NCBI RefSeq assembly: GCF_007860135.1
Contig: NZ_SJPV01000001.1
Span: 1,299,299 to 1,363,298 of the forward strand
Direction of reading: 5' to 3'
From: Novipirellula artificiosorum
Lineage (GTDB): Bacteria; Planctomycetota; Planctomycetia; Pirellulales; Pirellulaceae
Length of the DNA: 64,000 nucleotides
The notes under the pieces were generated by a model that searched no databases, was not told the origin of the DNA, and saw only the letters and a program-made list of their open reading frames with translations. Numbering within the stretch: the first letter of the stretch is position 1; each line of letters starts with the position of its first letter. The position numbers were made by a program, and so were the translations under genes. Below, piece by piece: positions 62,431 through 64,000 of this stretch.

Positions 62431-64000
62431 GCGGAAACACCACCCAAAGTCGAATTCTTCGGCTCTGCCAAAAAGAGCTTCGCGAGACGATTCGTGACCG
62501 ACGTACCGTCGCAACGCTGCTGCTGATGCCACTGCTGCTGTATCCGCTATTAAGCATGGCACTGAACCGATTTTTGCTGACATCGGATGTCGGTGCGGCA
62601 AATGTCTTTCTTGTTGGTTTGGCGTCGGAGCAGGAAGGTGAGCTGTTAACCGCTTACTTGAATGATCCCAACAGCCAGCCACCCGATTCGATCCTGCAAT
62701 CGAGTTCTGGCGATTTAGCTAACTTTGACATGCGGTTGATTGAGAATCAGGATCCCGTCGACGCCTTGAAAGAGAACGTGGTGGACGTTGCGGTCAGCAT
62801 CAAGCTTGGCGATACGCCCGAATTCACGATCACGGCTTATCAGGGTGATGGGGCGAGTGAAACGGCCCGTCGGATCCTTGTCGAACGGTTGCAATGGGTG
62901 CGCTCGAATATCGCGCAGCGATTCGCCACCGAACACTCAGACAACTACCGCCCCCCCGCCGAAGTTTTCGTTCGCACGGTGGGTGATTCGGAACGCATGC
63001 CGCTGCTGGCGACGATCGTGCCGTTGGTGTTGGTGCTGATGACGATTACCGGAGCGGTTTATCCCGCAATTGACCTGACCGCCGGCGAACGCGAACGGGG
63101 GACGATGGAATCCTTGATGGCGTCTCCGGTACCGAGATTTTACGTTCTGTTTGCCAAGTATGTCGCGGTGGTGATCGTGGCGCTGCTGACCGCGATGATT
63201 AATTTGCTGGCCATGTTCACGACGCTGTGGGCTTCTGGCATGCTTCGTTTTCTGACCGGCAACGATGCCTTTCCCTGGACGACGGTGCTACAGATTCTGG
63301 GGCTGTTGGTTTTGTTCAGCGGATTCTTTTCGGCGTTGCTGCTGTCCTTAACCAGTTTTGCAAAATCCTTCAAAGAGGCCCAGGCGTACTTGATTCCGGT
63401 GATGTTGCTGGCCCTTGCACCGGCGATGTTGTCGTTGATGCCAGGTGTCAAGTTATCGGGTCCGTTGGCGATTGCTCCGTTGATCAGCATTGTGCTGCTT
63501 GCGCGAGATCTGTTAGCCGGCACGTTTCAACCGGTCGGCGCCTTGGCGGCGGTGATCAGCACCGTTGCTTACGCAGCTGCGGCCTTAGCGATCGCGGCTC
63601 GGCTGTTTGGAAACGATGCCGTGATGCGGACAAGCGAGCAATCGATTGGTTCCTTTTTCAAACGCCCACAGAAAATAACCGCGGTACCGAGCGTCCAATC
63701 GGCGGCGCTAATGTTAGCCCTGCTCGTGCCAATCTATTTTGTCGGATCCAACGGTCTGATGCGTTTCTTGCAAGCGGCTCGTGACGAAATCACGATGTCG
63801 ACTCAGTTTGTGCTCAACGCGCTAACGCTCGCTTTGACGTTCGGACTGGTTCCATTGGCTGCCGCCTACCTTGGCCGAAACCGCTTGCGAACCACATTTC
63901 GCTTGAGCATGCCTAGCGTGATCAGTTTGATCGGTGCGTTCCTCGTTGGCCTTGGAGCCTGGGCGATCGCTCACGAATCCTATGTGCTTGCCCAATCGCT
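62427..64000 (+). CDS. natB: ABC exporter permease (NatB-like), runs off the window
   Basis: The frame is open from ATG 62427 to the window end (524 codons seen). It has an N-terminal cytosolic arm ([20 protein letters not shown]), a first helix ([20 protein letters not shown]), a large external loop with [20 protein letters not shown], then five to six more helices including [20 protein letters not shown] and [20 protein letters not shown], the usual NatB/ABC2 signature. Planctomycete relatives often carry a CPBP protease domain at the C-terminus; whether this one does lies beyond the window. Confidence 0.9.
   Translation, partial: MSGNTTQSRILRLCQKELRETIRDRRTVATLLLMPLLLYPLLSMALNRFLLTSDVGAANVFLVGLASEQEGELLTAYLNDPNSQPPDSILQSSSGDLANFDMRLIENQDPVDALKENVVDVAVSIKLGDTPEFTITAYQGDGASETARRILVERLQWVRSNIAQRFATEHSDNYRPPAEVFVRTVGDSERMPLLATIVPLVLVLMTITGAVYPAIDLTAGERERGTMESLMASPVPRFYVLFAKYVAVVIVALLTAMINLLAMFTTLWASGMLRFLTGNDAFPWTTVLQILGLLVLFSGFFSALLLSLTSFAKSFKEAQAYLIPVMLLALAPAMLSLMPGVKLSGPLAIAPLISIVLLARDLLAGTFQPVGALAAVISTVAYAAAALAIAARLFGNDAVMRTSEQSIGSFFKRPQKITAVPSVQSAALMLALLVPIYFVGSNGLMRFLQAARDEITMSTQFVLNALTLALTFGLVPLAAAYLGRNRLRTTFRLSMPSVISLIGAFLVGLGAWAIAHESYVLAQS

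Overview
The window looks like chromosome of a planctomycete of the Pirellulaceae (Rhodopirellula/Novipirellula-like). The reasons are moderate GC, two FGly-type sulfatases, an STPK-WD40 kinase beside an ECF-sigma-like ORF, a MoxR/Bat aerotolerance-type operon with DUF4381, large exported planctomycete-type proteins, and recurrent hairpin repeats between genes. No rRNA, CRISPR array, prophage or complete insertion sequence was seen. The only RNA gene recognised is one tRNA-Asp(GTC).

Layout. 1-14.2 kb: the end of a YfbK-type VWA protein, a giant 2360-aa envelope protein, a SYLF protein (minus strand), a DUF502 membrane protein, an outer-membrane beta-barrel-like protein, an NTF2-like exported protein and a repeat-rich exported Pro/Arg/Ser/Gly protein. 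14.2-17.3 kb: an exported HAD phosphatase with a META domain, and a sulfatase. 17.4-24.1 kb: a tightly overlapping plus-strand operon (coiled-coil protein, MoxR, DUF58, DUF4381, BatA, BatB, BatC, BatD). 24.3-27.3 kb: an MCE/Mla lipid transporter (MlaE, MlaF, MlaD). 27.4-30.8 kb (minus): an ABC ATPase preceded by a large lipoprotein. 31-35 kb: small genes, tRNA-Asp, a degenerate response-regulator receiver, and a compact four-gene minus-strand operon whose first gene is an S23/23S-rRNA-IVP-like four-helix-bundle protein bracketed by inverted repeats. 35.7-41.2 kb (minus): STPK-WD40 kinase, truncated sigma factor in the same frame, and a thioredoxin-fold protein. 41.5-46 kb: two secreted glycoside-hydrolase-like proteins between two copies of a three-hairpin repeat. 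46-57.5 kb: DUF480, sulfatase, a membrane TPR-agmatine deiminase fusion, a VWA protein, MetK, a metallophosphoesterase and a pseudo-sigma54-activator regulator. 57.7-64 kb: exported and DUF3299 proteins, an OmpA lipoprotein, and a NatA/NatB-type ABC exporter that runs off the end.

How the genes fit together. The Bat operon is a classic MoxR-VWA assembly module. The Mla genes form a phospholipid/hydrophobic substrate transporter. The sulfatases and the two glycosidase-like enzymes fit a marine-polysaccharide-degrading lifestyle. Many remaining genes encode exported or envelope proteins of unknown function.

The strongest oddities are: (i) the inverted-repeat-flanked free-standing S23 gene, whose layout recalls 23S rRNA intervening sequences; (ii) a sigma region-2 ORF and a Ser/Thr kinase in one reading frame separated by a single TGA; (iii) a membrane TPR-agmatine deiminase fusion with an intact catalytic set; and (iv) a ~150-nt leader-like element found directly upstream of two unrelated genes. 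All calls come from reading the sequence; no database search was possible.
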